DNA of 49,048 nt from Sulfuritalea hydrogenivorans sk43H. Its GTDB lineage: Bacteria; Pseudomonadota; Gammaproteobacteria; Burkholderiales; Rhodocyclaceae. Positions 1 to 8,363 of the stretch are shown here, one piece after another; position 1 is the stretch's first letter; every line of letters begins with the position of its first letter. The notes below the pieces were generated by a model. It did not search any database and was not told the origin of the DNA. It saw nothing but the letters and a program-made list of their open reading frames with translations. The position numbers and the translations under genes are program-made. The stretch is from contig CAMBRI010000004.1 in the NCBI GenBank assembly GCA_945870205.1, forward strand, positions 1-49,048, written 5' to 3'.

Positions 1-146
1 CCGGCATGCAGCACAACGGTATGCCTTGGAACCGCACGCAGCATGGCAACTCGGGTCAGCGGCTTGAGGCAGTCGTCATCGAGGGTCTCGAAGATCGGCA
101 ATGCCCGCAGGATGGTCAGCGAAACTCCAGCATTCGGCGAAATCAC
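1..146 (-). CDS. Crp/Fnr-family regulator, N-terminal part (runs off the window)
   Basis: Only the first ~48 codons lie in the window; the gene continues past position 1. The visible peptide carries LRALPIFETLDDDCLKPL followed by a V-P-R-H-T-V-V-L-H-A-G strand. This is the usual opening of a cyclic-nucleotide-binding-like domain of Crp/Fnr regulators, in which a 'LPIF..L..' helix precedes the first beta strands. No ATG is in frame. The best start is GTG at 146-144, five bases after a GGGGGGA purine run on the minus strand. The ligand pocket and the DNA-binding domain are out of view, so neither the effector nor the targets can be named. It could also be a stand-alone cNMP-binding protein. Confidence 0.55.
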   Translation of the reverse strand, partial: MISPNAGVSLTILRALPIFETLDDDCLKPLTRVAMLRAVPRHTVVLHA

Positions 147-267
147 AACATTCCCCCCGTAAAAACATAAACCATGTTCCGAGAGGCGAGTGTAATCCGG
201 AATTCCAGCCTTTCGCCCATGGCTTGCCTGGACTGCGGCAATACCTGGAATACTTGACACTTGTTCT

Positions 268-352
268 TGGTGCCGGGGGGGGAAGTCGAATCCCCATGCC
301 TTGCGGCGGCGGTGTTTGAGACCGCTACGTCTACCGATTCCGTCACCCCGGC
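268..352 (-). tRNA. tRNA-Leu (anticodon CAA)
   Basis: The minus strand folds as a class II tRNA. The acceptor stem GCCGGGG (352-346) pairs with CCCCGGC. A D-arm with GG follows. The anticodon stem GCGGT/ACCGC holds the 7-nt loop CTCAAAC, with CAA at positions 34-36. A long variable arm follows, as expected for leucine, then the T-arm GGGGA-TTCGACT-TCCCC. The 3' CCA is encoded (270-268). It reads UUG codons. No other tRNA lies next to it in the window. Confidence 0.95.
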
Positions 353-395
353 CCGGGATGTCGCGGCACGGTACCACGTGCGACGCGAGGCGCGA

Positions 396-424
396 ATTAT
401 CCGACAAACCGGACCGTCCCACAA
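396..424 (-). promoter_or_regulatory. sigma-70-type promoter for tRNA-Leu
   Basis: On the minus strand, TTGTGG (424-419) and GATAAT (401-396) are separated by exactly 17 bases and followed by a GC-rich discriminator. Transcription would start near 389, leaving a leader of about 37 nt before the tRNA. Spacing and orientation fit; activity is inferred. Confidence 0.55.
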
Positions 425-593
425 TATCCATGGCTCGTGCGTCCTCGCGCCAAGGCCATGGGGTGCGTCCTGACTGTTCGCCTTGCGCATGTTTTGCGCG
501 GTCCTCGCAAATGAATCCGGCCAAAACAGTCGGTATCCCGGCTATTACCAAAGTCAGTGATCGCGCAGCGCGAACAACAATTGACATTGCGCC

Positions 594-599
594 TATAAT
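594..599 (+). promoter_or_regulatory. -10 box (TATAAT) just upstream of kup
   Basis: A perfect TATAAT ends six bases before the kup ATG, so a start site at normal distance would fall on or next to the start codon. No Shine-Dalgarno sequence precedes the ATG. This suggests a leaderless or near-leaderless kup mRNA. A TTGACA at 581-586 is only 7 bases upstream, too close to serve as the -35. Confidence 0.35.
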
Positions 600-605
600 C
601 GCCCC

Positions 606-2501
606 ATGGTGCAGAGCAGCAATTCTGACGCAACTTCAAAGCCACGCCTCGCCGCCATCTCGGTGGCCGCCATGGGCGTGGTCTATGGCGACATCGGCAC
701 CAGTCCGCTATACACCATGAAGGAAGTGTTCAACGGTCCGCACGCCGTGGCGGTATCCCCGGACAACCTGCTGGGTATTCTCTCGCTGATCTTCTGGGCG
801 CTGACCATCACGGTTTCGCTGAAGTACGTGATGTTCATCACCCGCGCCGACAACCGCGGCGAAGGCGGAATCATGGCCCTGACCTCGCTTGCCTTGCGCA
901 CTCGCGGTGCGGGACCTGGCACGTTGTGGCTGATGTCGATACTGGGAATCTTCGGTGCGGGCTTGTTCTACGGCGACGCCGTGATCACCCCGGCCATGTC
1001 GGTGCTTTCGGCCGTCGAAGGACTGGAAGTCGCCACGCCGATGTTCAAGCCCTATGTCGTTCCCATCACCGTGCTAGTACTTTGCGGCCTGTTCATCTTT
1101 CAACCGCGCGGTACGGCCAGCATCGGTGCCTTGTTCGGGCCCATCATGCTGTTCTGGTTCGGCACGCTAGGCGTGCTCGGCATCTGGAACATCCTCAGGC
1201 ACCCCGAAGTACTCGCCGCGGTCAACCCATGGTACGCCGTGCACTTCTTCCTGGAGAACCGCTCGCACGCTTACCTGGCTCTCGGTGCCGTGGTACTGGC
1301 CATAACCGGAGGTGAAGCCCTGTATGCCGACATGGGACATTTCGGCCGGCGGCCGATCAAATGGGCCTGGCTAGGCTATGTCTTTCCCTGTCTGTACCTC
1401 AACTACCTGGGACAGGGCGCGCTGATCCTCGACAATCCTGCCGCGGTGAAAAATCCCTTTTTCATGCTGGTTCCAGATGAGTTACTTTACCCCATGGTCG
1501 CCCTCGCCACCGCCGCCGCCGTAATCGCCTCGCAGGCGGTGATTTCGGGCGCGTTCTCGCTCACCAGCCAGGCCATGCAGCTGGGTTACTGTCCGCGCAT
1601 CCAGGTCAAATTCACCTCCGAACGTGAGAAAGGGCAGATCTACATTCCCAATATCAACTGGCTGCTGCTACTGGCGGTGGTCATCCTGGTGCTCGGCTTC
1701 AAATCGTCCTCGAACCTGGCCTCGGCCTACGGCATCGCGGTCACGCTGACCATGATGATCGACACCCTGCTCGCCTTCGTCGTGGTGCGCTCCCTGTGGA
1801 ACTGGAACTGGCTACAGGCGGGCCTATTCCTGGCCCTGTTCATCGTGGTCGACTTCGCGTTCTTCTCGGCCAATCTCGTCAAGGTACTGGATGGCGGCTG
1901 GTTCCCCCTGGCGCTCGGTCTTGGCATATTCACCCTGTTTGCCACCTGGAAGCGTGGCCGCGCCCTGCTCTATGAAAAACTGCAGCAGGACTCGATGCCG
2001 CTCGACGCCTTCCTCACCAGCCTGAAATACGGCGGGCCGCATCGGGTAGCCGGTACCGGCATTTTCATGACCACCCGTCCCGACGGGGTACCGCGCGCGA
2101 TGTTGCACAACATGCTGCACAACAAGGTACTGCACGAACGCGTCATCCTGCTCAACGTCAACATGCAGGACATACCGCACGTGGACGATGCCGAACGCAT
2201 GCTGGTCGAACCACTCAGCGAAGGCTTCTACCGGGTCATACTGAATTACGGCTTCAAGGATGACCCCAATATTCCGGTGGCCCTGGAACGTTGCGGCCAA
2301 CACGACATGGCGCCGGTCGAGATGATGGAAACTTCGTTTTTCCTTGGCCGCGAAACCATTGTTCCCAACCGAGTTCCTGCAATGACTCTGTGGCGCCAAA
2401 TACTGTTCATGTGGATGTTCCGCAACGCGGATACCGCGACCGATTTTTTCAAGCTGCCGACCAATCGGGTCGTCGAACTTGGCACCCAGGTCGAACTCTG
2501 A
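606..2501 (+). CDS. kup: Low-affinity K+ transporter Kup (KUP/HAK/KT family)
   Basis: This 631-residue inner-membrane protein takes up potassium, probably by K+/H+ symport as in Escherichia coli Kup. The N-terminus contains the family signature GVVYGDIGTSPLYT at about residues 23-36, followed by RADNRGEGGI and GAGLFYGDAVITPAMSVLSA. About twelve hydrophobic helices run to residue ~450, then a ~170-residue cytoplasmic tail. The length is close to the family norm (~620). The start at 606 gives the expected short leader before the signature. It lies alone on the plus strand, with tRNA-Leu upstream and the SRPBCC gene convergent downstream. Confidence 0.96.
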   Translation: MVQSSNSDATSKPRLAAISVAAMGVVYGDIGTSPLYTMKEVFNGPHAVAVSPDNLLGILSLIFWALTITVSLKYVMFITRADNRGEGGIMALTSLALRTRGAGPGTLWLMSILGIFGAGLFYGDAVITPAMSVLSAVEGLEVATPMFKPYVVPITVLVLCGLFIFQPRGTASIGALFGPIMLFWFGTLGVLGIWNILRHPEVLAAVNPWYAVHFFLENRSHAYLALGAVVLAITGGEALYADMGHFGRRPIKWAWLGYVFPCLYLNYLGQGALILDNPAAVKNPFFMLVPDELLYPMVALATAAAVIASQAVISGAFSLTSQAMQLGYCPRIQVKFTSEREKGQIYIPNINWLLLLAVVILVLGFKSSSNLASAYGIAVTLTMMIDTLLAFVVVRSLWNWNWLQAGLFLALFIVVDFAFFSANLVKVLDGGWFPLALGLGIFTLFATWKRGRALLYEKLQQDSMPLDAFLTSLKYGGPHRVAGTGIFMTTRPDGVPRAMLHNMLHNKVLHERVILLNVNMQDIPHVDDAERMLVEPLSEGFYRVILNYGFKDDPNIPVALERCGQHDMAPVEMMETSFFLGRETIVPNRVPAMTLWRQILFMWMFRNADTATDFFKLPTNRVVELGTQVEL

Positions 2502-2568
2502 GCACTTCCCGGATCCGATCGTTTCCACACCACATGCAGGTGCAAATTTTCGACTGATTTCTCCGGGG

Positions 2569-3225
2569 TCAAGCGCCTCGCTGCTCCAGCCAGAATATGG
2601 TGGCGACAAACAGGAATACCGCGAATTCGAGCACGCTGATCCAGACGATCATGCGCACGATGCGCCGTTGCCGCGGCGCCATGCCGGCCAGAACATGCTC
2701 ATGCCACCAGCGCCAACCGGGCAGCCAAGACCAGCGCCTGCGAGCGCGCAGATGGCGGCGAATGGCATCGACCCAGGGCACCAGGCTGCGGTCGACCTCG
2801 GCCACGCGTGGATCCTGCGCATCCGCGATGAACGGGTAGTGCTCGGTAAGGACGAGGCGGCAGCCTTCTCCATCGCCACTCTCGATCGCCAGTGTCGTGG
2901 CTCGCTTGAGGCCATCGGCGTAACTCAGCACGATGCTGTGCGTCGCCGGTCTCGCCTCGACGCGGACCGCGCTTTCGATGCGCCGACCGCTCGTCTCGTT
3001 GAACGCAGCAAACTGCATGCCGCCTGGCATACGCTGCCAGGTTTCGATGTCGAGATGAGGATTGAGGCGAAACAAGCGCTCAATGTCCGAGATGAACTCG
3101 AACAAGGCCTCGGCGGCGATCGGAATATGGGTTTCGGCGCGGACACTATCCTCCTGCAAGGCATCCGTACCGGACGCGACTGCAGATTGCTCACTCAAGG
3201 ATGCGGGGCGATCAGCAACGGGCAT
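2569..3225 (-). CDS. SRPBCC-fold protein with a C-terminal membrane anchor
   Basis: The product is about 218 residues. After a ~30-residue leader, residues ~32-150 read like a START/SRPBCC (polyketide cyclase/dehydrase) lipid-pocket domain: ETHIPIAAEALFEFISDIER, then a strand rich in R/E and LTEHYPFI. A basic, Trp-rich stretch follows, and one hydrophobic helix near residues 190-212 (MIVWISVLEFAVFLFVATIF) likely anchors it in the inner membrane. The chosen ATG (3225-3223) overlaps the end of the upstream uspA-like gene by 31 nt in another frame, which suggests translational coupling. The ligand is unknown. The true start could be slightly downstream, since the leader shows no conserved feature. 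Confidence 0.7.
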   Translation of the reverse strand: MPVADRPASLSEQSAVASGTDALQEDSVRAETHIPIAAEALFEFISDIERLFRLNPHLDIETWQRMPGGMQFAAFNETSGRRIESAVRVEARPATHSIVLSYADGLKRATTLAIESGDGEGCRLVLTEHYPFIADAQDPRVAEVDRSLVPWVDAIRRHLRARRRWSWLPGWRWWHEHVLAGMAPRQRRIVRMIVWISVLEFAVFLFVATIFWLEQRGA

Positions 3226-3659
3226 TTGAGGCCGCGCACCAGTTTTTCGATTTCCATGCGCGAGCGCAGGCCCTCCTCGCCCTTTTTTCGCGGCGAGCCG
3301 ATGATGACGAGATCGGCGCCCACCTCGCTGGCGACCGCAAGCACCGTCTCGGCCGGATTGCCCAGCCGCATCACCGACTCGTAGGCCAGTCCGCGCTCCT
3401 TGCAACGCGACGCGACAGCGGCCAGTTCGCGTTTGGCGTCGTTCTCCAGCATGTTTTCGAGGTAGTGACCAAAAGCGTCGCGTGTTGACGCATTGTTGAG
3501 CCAGTCGTCCCCCTGCATCCCGGCCCAGAACTCGGGAACCACAAGGCAATGGACTACGGTGGTGATGCCCGTCACCGCGAATTCATGGGCGAGCACTTCC
3601 GCAGCGCGAGCGCCATCGGTCCCGTGATGGCAGAGCAGCAGTTTCAATGGCGTTTTCAT
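3195..3659 (-). CDS. Universal stress protein (UspA family)
   Basis: This 154-residue single-domain Usp protein is a soluble alpha/beta protein that often binds ATP and is induced under stress. It opens with KLLLCHHGTDGARAAEVL, where the family usually has a V-D-GS strand. It ends with the nucleotide-site strand DLVIIGSPRKKGEEGLRSRM and LKCPLLIAPHP. The usual G-x2-G-x9-G-S/T motif is altered (GSPRKKGEEGL), so ATP binding is uncertain. The ATG at 3659 follows a weak CCAGGA site. It is the first gene of a two-gene unit with the SRPBCC membrane protein, and the terminator at 3666-3697 separates it from the sulfur-transport genes upstream. Confidence 0.85.
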   Translation of the reverse strand: MKTPLKLLLCHHGTDGARAAEVLAHEFAVTGITTVVHCLVVPEFWAGMQGDDWLNNASTRDAFGHYLENMLENDAKRELAAVASRCKERGLAYESVMRLGNPAETVLAVASEVGADLVIIGSPRKKGEEGLRSRMEIEKLVRGLKCPLLIAPHP

Positions 3660-3665
3660 ATCCTG

Positions 3666-3697
3666 GAAATAAAACGTCCCGCCCCTGGCGGGGGACG
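3666..3697 (-). terminator. Rho-independent terminator after the exporter/small-protein genes
   Basis: On the minus strand a GC-rich hairpin (CGTCCC paired with GGGACG, with a further GCC/GGC pairing and a small bulge) is followed by GTTTTATTT. It lies 27 nt past the stop codon at 3724 and just before the uspA-like gene. Confidence 0.75.
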
Positions 3698-3723
3698 GGA
3701 CCGGTGCTACGGGAGCATTAGAC

Positions 3724-3852
3724 TTACTTGCCGACCACCAGAACTATGCCGATGGCTATCAGCAGCGCGAAAATCAGCGACCCGAGGTCTTCCCTGCGAT
3801 CACTGACGAAGATCGACAGACTGGTGCCGCGCTCGAACTTTTGTTCCGACAT
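3724..3852 (-). CDS. 42-residue single-span membrane protein downstream of the exporter
   Basis: This small protein opens with MSEQKFERGTSLSIFVSDRR. One transmembrane helix follows at about residues 25-40 (SLIFALLIAIGIVLVVG), ending in Lys. The start is supported by GAGGAG that overlaps the stop codon of the upstream exporter gene, only 11 nt away, so the two are surely co-translated. I do not recognise the family. Its size and context suggest an accessory subunit or assembly factor of the exporter, like other tiny transporter-linked proteins; this is an inference. The charged N-terminus is probably cytoplasmic. Confidence 0.75.
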   Translation of the reverse strand: MSEQKFERGTSLSIFVSDRREDLGSLIFALLIAIGIVLVVGK

Positions 3853-3863
3853 GATGAATCTCC

Positions 3864-5618
3864 TCAGATGAATTCTTTGATGAACAGCAGCACGACGATC
3901 AGCGAGCCAAGGGCCTTGGCCGTGCCCACCACGCCGCCGATGATCAGCGGCGTGCCGCCGGCCTGCTTCAGCGCGGCCATGGTGATCTGCATGCCGAGGC
4001 CGATCAGGCCGATGGAGAACAACCAGGCCAGCCAGTCGCGGAAGGCCCCGATCGTCTTCGAGTTGTGGTACGCCGCCTTGCTCGCCTTGTCGATTGCACC
4101 GGCGGCGACGGCATCGAGACCCTTCATCTTGCCGACCGCTGCAAGCAGCGTTTCCTGTTCGCGGGCGGACACCTTCTTGTTGGCGATCAACTCGGCCAAC
4201 CCCTTGTAGGCGTCCTCCGGCGTGGCGTGGCGCGCGCCGATGTTGATGGCCTTCTCGGTGAAGTGATCCTGCAAAGCCTTGGCGCCGGCAGGCTCCTTCA
4301 GGCGGGCCAGTTCTCCCTCGATGGCCCTGATCTCCTTGCCCTTGAGCAGTTTGTCTTCCTTGATCTGCTCGGCGCTGAAATACTTGCCCTGGTAGTGGCC
4401 GGCCGGCGTGAAGGTGCCCAGAGTGGAGAGTGCGAACATCAGGATGAAGCCGAGCACGAAAACGGGGAACTTGGCAAACAGCACCTTGCCCAGGTCCACC
4501 TTCTCGGCGCCGACCTCGTGCTTGACGTACCAGGTAGCGAGCCAAAGCACGACGATGGGCAGGAACAGTACGCGGGTGATGTTAAATATCTCGGCGACCT
4601 TGAGCGTCTCGATTCCGTTCGGGTCAAATGCCAGCGCGGCGCCAGCGACCTGCGCCGAGTTCAGAATGCCGGTACCGGCCCAGGCGCCGAATTGCACCGG
4701 GCCCATGTTGAGCAGGTGGCCGATGGTCGGAAAGAGGAACATGCAACCCACGCCCCAGACCAGGATGGTGCCGATGGTGTAGGCGATTTCCGCTGCCTTG
4801 GCATTGACCACCGGTGCCGCCGCCACGGCAGCCGAGACGCCGCAGACGCCCACGCCGGCGGAAAGCACCGCCGTCATCGAGTTTCCGGTGTTCATGCGCC
4901 GTCCCATGTACAACACGACACCAATCGAGCCGAGCACGAAGACGCCGATCATTCCCACCGATATCAAGCCCAACTGCGCCAGTTCGGTCGCGCTGTAGAG
5001 TGCGCCGAGCAGAATGACGCCGGTCTTGAGAAAGAAGCGCGCCGTGCGCACTCCGTTGGCCGCCCATACCGGGATCTTGAATACATTGACGATGACGATG
5101 CCGATGACGATGCCCAGCACCACGTAGTTCAGGTTGAAAATGCTGGCAAAGTTCCAGCCCAGTGTCGGCTGGGCGTCGCGGCCCCAGTTGGCGAACATCG
5201 GGTCCAGTCCCCAGCGCACGAGGAATGCGATCAACAGCATGTAGGCCATGCCGGGGAAGATCGACAGGTAATAGTCGAGATTGCCCTCCCTGGGCGTCCA
5301 CACCACGATCAGCAAGCCGAGCAAGGCGGCGATGCCGCCGAAGATGTAGCACATCGTGGTCTGGAAGGCCTTGGCCTCGTCGAACCTGGTGCCCGGCATT
5401 TTCATGTTCGGCGCAGGCTTGCTTTCCGCCACCGCAATTTCGCTCGCAACGCGGAACTCGGCATCGAACTTCTCCTTGACCTTCATGTGGTCGGAGTAGG
5501 CGCTGCGTTGCAGGGATTTCTGCACGGCATCGATGTTGCCGCTGGCATTGAGCCAGCCCCACAGCAGCATCACCAGACCAATGATGAAAAGCGCGGGCGA
5601 TTTTTTTGTATAGACCAT
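3864..5618 (-). CDS. YeiH/TIGR00698-family putative sulfur-anion exporter with a soluble insertion
   Basis: This 584-residue inner-membrane protein belongs to the YeiH (Cons_hypoth698) family, often described as putative sulfate exporters. Family landmarks include FFLKTGVILLGALYSATEL, SAGVGVCGVSAAVAAAPVVNA, GIILNSAQVAGAA-type helices and the C-terminal GLGMQITMAALKQAGGTPL. Typical members are ~340-350 residues. Here there is an extra N-terminal helix plus ~60 soluble residues, and a charged, mostly helical insertion at about residues 400-518 before the last two membrane helices. The gene follows a periplasmic rhodanese and precedes a 42-residue membrane protein, suggesting export of a sulfur oxyanion during sulfur oxidation. 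The substrate is unproven. AGGGAAG lies near the ATG. Confidence 0.85.
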   Translation of the reverse strand: MVYTKKSPALFIIGLVMLLWGWLNASGNIDAVQKSLQRSAYSDHMKVKEKFDAEFRVASEIAVAESKPAPNMKMPGTRFDEAKAFQTTMCYIFGGIAALLGLLIVVWTPREGNLDYYLSIFPGMAYMLLIAFLVRWGLDPMFANWGRDAQPTLGWNFASIFNLNYVVLGIVIGIVIVNVFKIPVWAANGVRTARFFLKTGVILLGALYSATELAQLGLISVGMIGVFVLGSIGVVLYMGRRMNTGNSMTAVLSAGVGVCGVSAAVAAAPVVNAKAAEIAYTIGTILVWGVGCMFLFPTIGHLLNMGPVQFGAWAGTGILNSAQVAGAALAFDPNGIETLKVAEIFNITRVLFLPIVVLWLATWYVKHEVGAEKVDLGKVLFAKFPVFVLGFILMFALSTLGTFTPAGHYQGKYFSAEQIKEDKLLKGKEIRAIEGELARLKEPAGAKALQDHFTEKAINIGARHATPEDAYKGLAELIANKKVSAREQETLLAAVGKMKGLDAVAAGAIDKASKAAYHNSKTIGAFRDWLAWLFSIGLIGLGMQITMAALKQAGGTPLIIGGVVGTAKALGSLIVVLLFIKEFI

Positions 5619-5672
5619 TGTCGTTCTTCCCTGTTGCCATGTGCGAACAAGCGACCCCGCCAGGGGATGCTC

Positions 5673-5695
5673 GTCCGCGGCTCTGCGCCGCGGAC
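5673..5695. other. Intercistronic 9-bp perfect hairpin
   Basis: GTCCGCGGC, a 5-nt loop and GCCGCGGAC form a perfect stem between the rhodanese and exporter genes. There is no T-run on the minus strand, so it is not an obvious terminator. It could adjust relative expression or mRNA stability within the pair. Confidence 0.5.
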
Positions 5696-5754
5696 TTTAG
5701 GGATGCCCGGCGCGCTCGACGCCGCCGGTATCTACAGGAGAAATAGCCCGGAAA

Positions 5755-6207
5755 CTATTCCGTCGGCAGTTTGCGCGCCTTCCAGTCGGGGAAGCCGTTG
5801 CGATACCAGTGCACGTGCTTGTAGCCGTTCTTGGCCAGCACCACGGCAGCCTTGTAAGACTTCCAGCAGGTACCGGAATTGCAGAAGAGGACCACGTCCT
5901 TGTTCTTGTCGGCGAGCTTGCTCGTGTCGAATTTGTCCTGAGCGGCATCGAAGCCGGCATCCTTGGCGCTCTTCTCCGGATCGTAGGGGACCGAAATCGC
6001 ACCCTTGATGGTGCCGTCAGCGTATTCGCTGGCCTTGCGCGTGTCGACGATCAAGGCACCCTTGGCCTGCAAGTCCTGAACCGCTTTAGCCTCGACCAGC
6101 TTGACGCCGGCAGGCGCGACGGTCGGCGTTTCCTGAGCCATTGCCCCGCCTGCCGACAGGAAACAGATACCGGCAACGGAGAGCAACAGGGATTTGATTG
6201 TTTTCAT
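5755..6207 (-). CDS. Periplasmic single-domain rhodanese (sulfurtransferase-like)
   Basis: This 150-residue protein has a signal peptide (KTIKSLLLSVAGICFLSAGGAMAQ, cleavage after the AMA-type site), so it acts in the periplasm. The rhodanese fold is shown by LIVDTRKASEYADGTIKGAISVPYD and the active-site loop C-N-S-G-T-C-W-K-S, with the catalytic cysteine at residue 109 and a second cysteine in the loop (C114). It would carry persulfide sulfur between donors and acceptors. GGAGGT lies before the ATG. It heads the unit with the YeiH-type exporter, and the soxYZAXB cluster is 4.5 kb away, which fits a role in handling reduced sulfur. The loop of the second cysteine resembles redox-sensitive rhodaneses. 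Confidence 0.9.
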   Translation of the reverse strand: MKTIKSLLLSVAGICFLSAGGAMAQETPTVAPAGVKLVEAKAVQDLQAKGALIVDTRKASEYADGTIKGAISVPYDPEKSAKDAGFDAAQDKFDTSKLADKNKDVVLFCNSGTCWKSYKAAVVLAKNGYKHVHWYRNGFPDWKARKLPTE

Positions 6208-6697
6208 TCGAACCTCCTTAATGTCGTTGTCGAAAACTTTGGCAGCCCGATCGATCAGGGCTCAAAGTCATGACCGGAATTTCACCCGGACGCCCACTAT
6301 AAAATGTTTTCTCCTTCTCTTCACATTCATAGCTTCTATCGGCGCATTGGGTGCAGTGCAGCATTCACGGCCGCCAAACTCTTGAATGCCTTCTTCATAC
6401 CTTCTTCCGGCGATTCGCCGAAACCCCTCGGCGGATGCGATCACCGCGCCGGGACAGGGTTGGCCAGGCAATGGCCCCGGTGGTCACGACGAATTCGGAC
6501 ACTGTCAGCCACAGCGACTGGCTTAGCTGCAAATATAAGTTCCAGCCCTTCGACTACGTATATTCCGCAGTTTGTCGCGCAATCTACGGATAAACAAGAC
6601 GCCATTCGTTTGAGATCATATATTCTGGCCTGACGCGCACATCCGGCTGATTCATGACTTCACGAAAGTGACAACCAAGGCTGCGGGAGGTAAACCC
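6208..6697. other. 490-bp intergenic region between divergent rhodanese and chemoreceptor genes
   Basis: Reading both strands I see no recognisable protein or RNA gene; the ORFs here have no family signature. The rhodanese-proximal part holds an AT-rich patch (ATTTTATAGT on the minus strand, near 6295-6305) that could be a -10 region. The part before the chemoreceptor, 6525-6635, is also relatively AT-rich. No clear sigma-28 motif is seen. A GGGAGG ribosome site at 6685-6690 sets the chemoreceptor start at 6698. Confidence 0.5.
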
Positions 6698-8326
6698 ATG
6701 CTGGACCGATACTCGATTCGAACTCGCCTGATTTTCGCCAGCGCACTGGCGCTGGTCTTCTTCGTGCTGCTGGCCGCGATGAGCATCTATGGACAGCAAC
6801 GGGCGAACCTTGCCTTCAGCGAGGCACGGGCGACGGGCGTACAACCGCTGCTGGCCGTCGAGGAAATCGACGGTGCCTTGCAGGGGATACGATTCAGGCT
6901 CGCCGGCGTGCCACTCGACGTCATCTCGCCGGCCGGCGCCCGGCAGCAGCTCAAGGAAGCGCGGGAACGCCTGCCGCTGGCCTGGAAGGAGTTTCTCGCC
7001 GGCTACCGCGCGGCCACGGTAACCGACGGCGAACGCCAACTCGTCGACGCCATCGGCAAGGAACTGGATGGTCTGAAACCGCTGTTCGATGAAATCGATG
7101 CTGCCTACGAAAAGGACAACAAGGAGGCGGTAGCGATCATCTTGCGCGAGAAATGGCCGCGTGTGCACAAGAGCCTGATCAAGCCCCTGTCGGAGCTGAT
7201 CCCAGCCCGGGTGGCGGCGATGAACCGTAACTTCGACACCAGTCAGGCCGAGGGCAACCGCCTCAGCGCAATCGTGGCCGGCGCCAACGTTGTGGGGGCC
7301 ATTGCACTGGCGCTGGTCATGCTGCCACTGGTGCGGTCCCTGACGCGCTCCATAGGCGAGATGCGCGGGGCCCTGGAACAGGTCGCCAGGGGCGAGCTCA
7401 GGGTCGAACTGAACACGCGCCGCGGCGATGAACTGGGCGACATGGCACGTTCGCTTGACGCGACACTCAACAGTCAGCGCGAGATCATCAGCGGCGTACA
7501 GCGTGCCGCCGACACCATGGCATCCGCGTCCGAGCGGCTCAAGAGCGAGCTCGACGAGGTCATGGAGCGCGGCAAAACCCGCGGCGAATACATGGCGCGC
7601 GCCGCCGAAGGCATCGAACAGACGACAGTCCTGGCGAAGGAAGTAGCAACGAGTTCGAGCCAGGTGGCCCAAGCGTCGGCCGAGTCACGCGGCATCGCCG
7701 ACCAGGGCAATGCCGGCATGGACGCTTCCATAGCGGCGATCCACCGTGTCGAAGTGTCGGTCCAGGATTCGGCCGAAATCATGGCGGATCTCGCCAAGGC
7801 GACCGAGCGTATCCAGACCATCACCCAGACCATCCGCGAGATTGCGGACCAGACCAATCTGCTGGCACTCAATGCAGCGATCGAGGCAGCACGCGCCGGT
7901 GAGCAGGGGCGCGGCTTCGCCGTCGTCGCCGACGAGGTGCGAAAGCTTGCCGAGCGCACCTCGGCGTCCACCAGCGACATCGCGGCAACGGTCGACGCGA
8001 TTCGCGAGAAGACGGCGACAGCGGTTCACGCGATGCACACGGTACACCAGGAAGTGGCAGAAAGCGCCCGCCATGGCGACGAGACGCGCAAGACGCTGGC
8101 GGCGATCGCCGCCTCGGCCGAGCGCGTTTCGGAATTGGCACGCGGCATTGCCACCTCTACGCAATCCCAGTTCGCCTCCAGCGAGCGCGTGGTCGGCGAG
8201 ATGTCGCAGGTCGCCATGATGAGCGCCGACAACAGCGCCAGCATCGAGCGGGTCGGCGCAGTGACTGACGAAGTAGGCCAGCTCGCGCACCAGTTGCAGG
8301 GGTTGATCGGCCGCTTCAGGGTATAG
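6698..8326 (+). CDS. Methyl-accepting chemotaxis protein
   Basis: This 542-residue inner-membrane chemoreceptor signals to CheA/CheW. It has a first membrane helix (residues ~10-32), a periplasmic four-helix-bundle-like sensor to ~185, a second helix ([20 protein letters not shown]), a HAMP domain ([20 protein letters not shown]) and a long cytoplasmic coiled-coil. The highly conserved signalling tip reads [20 protein letters not shown] then [20 protein letters not shown], at about residues 380-420. The ATG at 6698 is preferred over an in-frame GTG at 6668 because GGGAGGT sits directly before it. No C-terminal CheR pentapeptide is present. The ligand cannot be read from the sequence. The kinase gene is convergent 37 nt downstream. 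Confidence 0.95.
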   Translation: MLDRYSIRTRLIFASALALVFFVLLAAMSIYGQQRANLAFSEARATGVQPLLAVEEIDGALQGIRFRLAGVPLDVISPAGARQQLKEARERLPLAWKEFLAGYRAATVTDGERQLVDAIGKELDGLKPLFDEIDAAYEKDNKEAVAIILREKWPRVHKSLIKPLSELIPARVAAMNRNFDTSQAEGNRLSAIVAGANVVGAIALALVMLPLVRSLTRSIGEMRGALEQVARGELRVELNTRRGDELGDMARSLDATLNSQREIISGVQRAADTMASASERLKSELDEVMERGKTRGEYMARAAEGIEQTTVLAKEVATSSSQVAQASAESRGIADQGNAGMDASIAAIHRVEVSVQDSAEIMADLAKATERIQTITQTIREIADQTNLLALNAAIEAARAGEQGRGFAVVADEVRKLAERTSASTSDIAATVDAIREKTATAVHAMHTVHQEVAESARHGDETRKTLAAIAASAERVSELARGIATSTQSQFASSERVVGEMSQVAMMSADNSASIERVGAVTDEVGQLAHQLQGLIGRFRV

Positions 8327-8363
8327 GGCGCCCAACCCCGGCAAGGCCACCTGCTGCGGCGAC

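Noticed and set aside
581-599. TTGACA and TATAAT as a matched promoter for kup
   Set aside because: The spacing is only 7 bases, far below the 16-18 needed; only the -10 box is kept, at low confidence.
3225-3549. Extension of the SRPBCC protein to a start at 3549
   Set aside because: The extra N-terminal residues are an out-of-frame shadow of the uspA-like gene, with no SRPBCC similarity.
4065-6008. 647-residue open frame on the plus strand
   Set aside because: It is antisense to the exporter and rhodanese genes, is rich in His/Gln/Asp/Arg as expected of a GC-rich shadow, and shows no family motif.
6600-6640. Sigma-28 (flagellar-type) promoter before the chemoreceptor gene
   Set aside because: Neither TAAAG nor GCCGATAA elements at proper spacing could be found.
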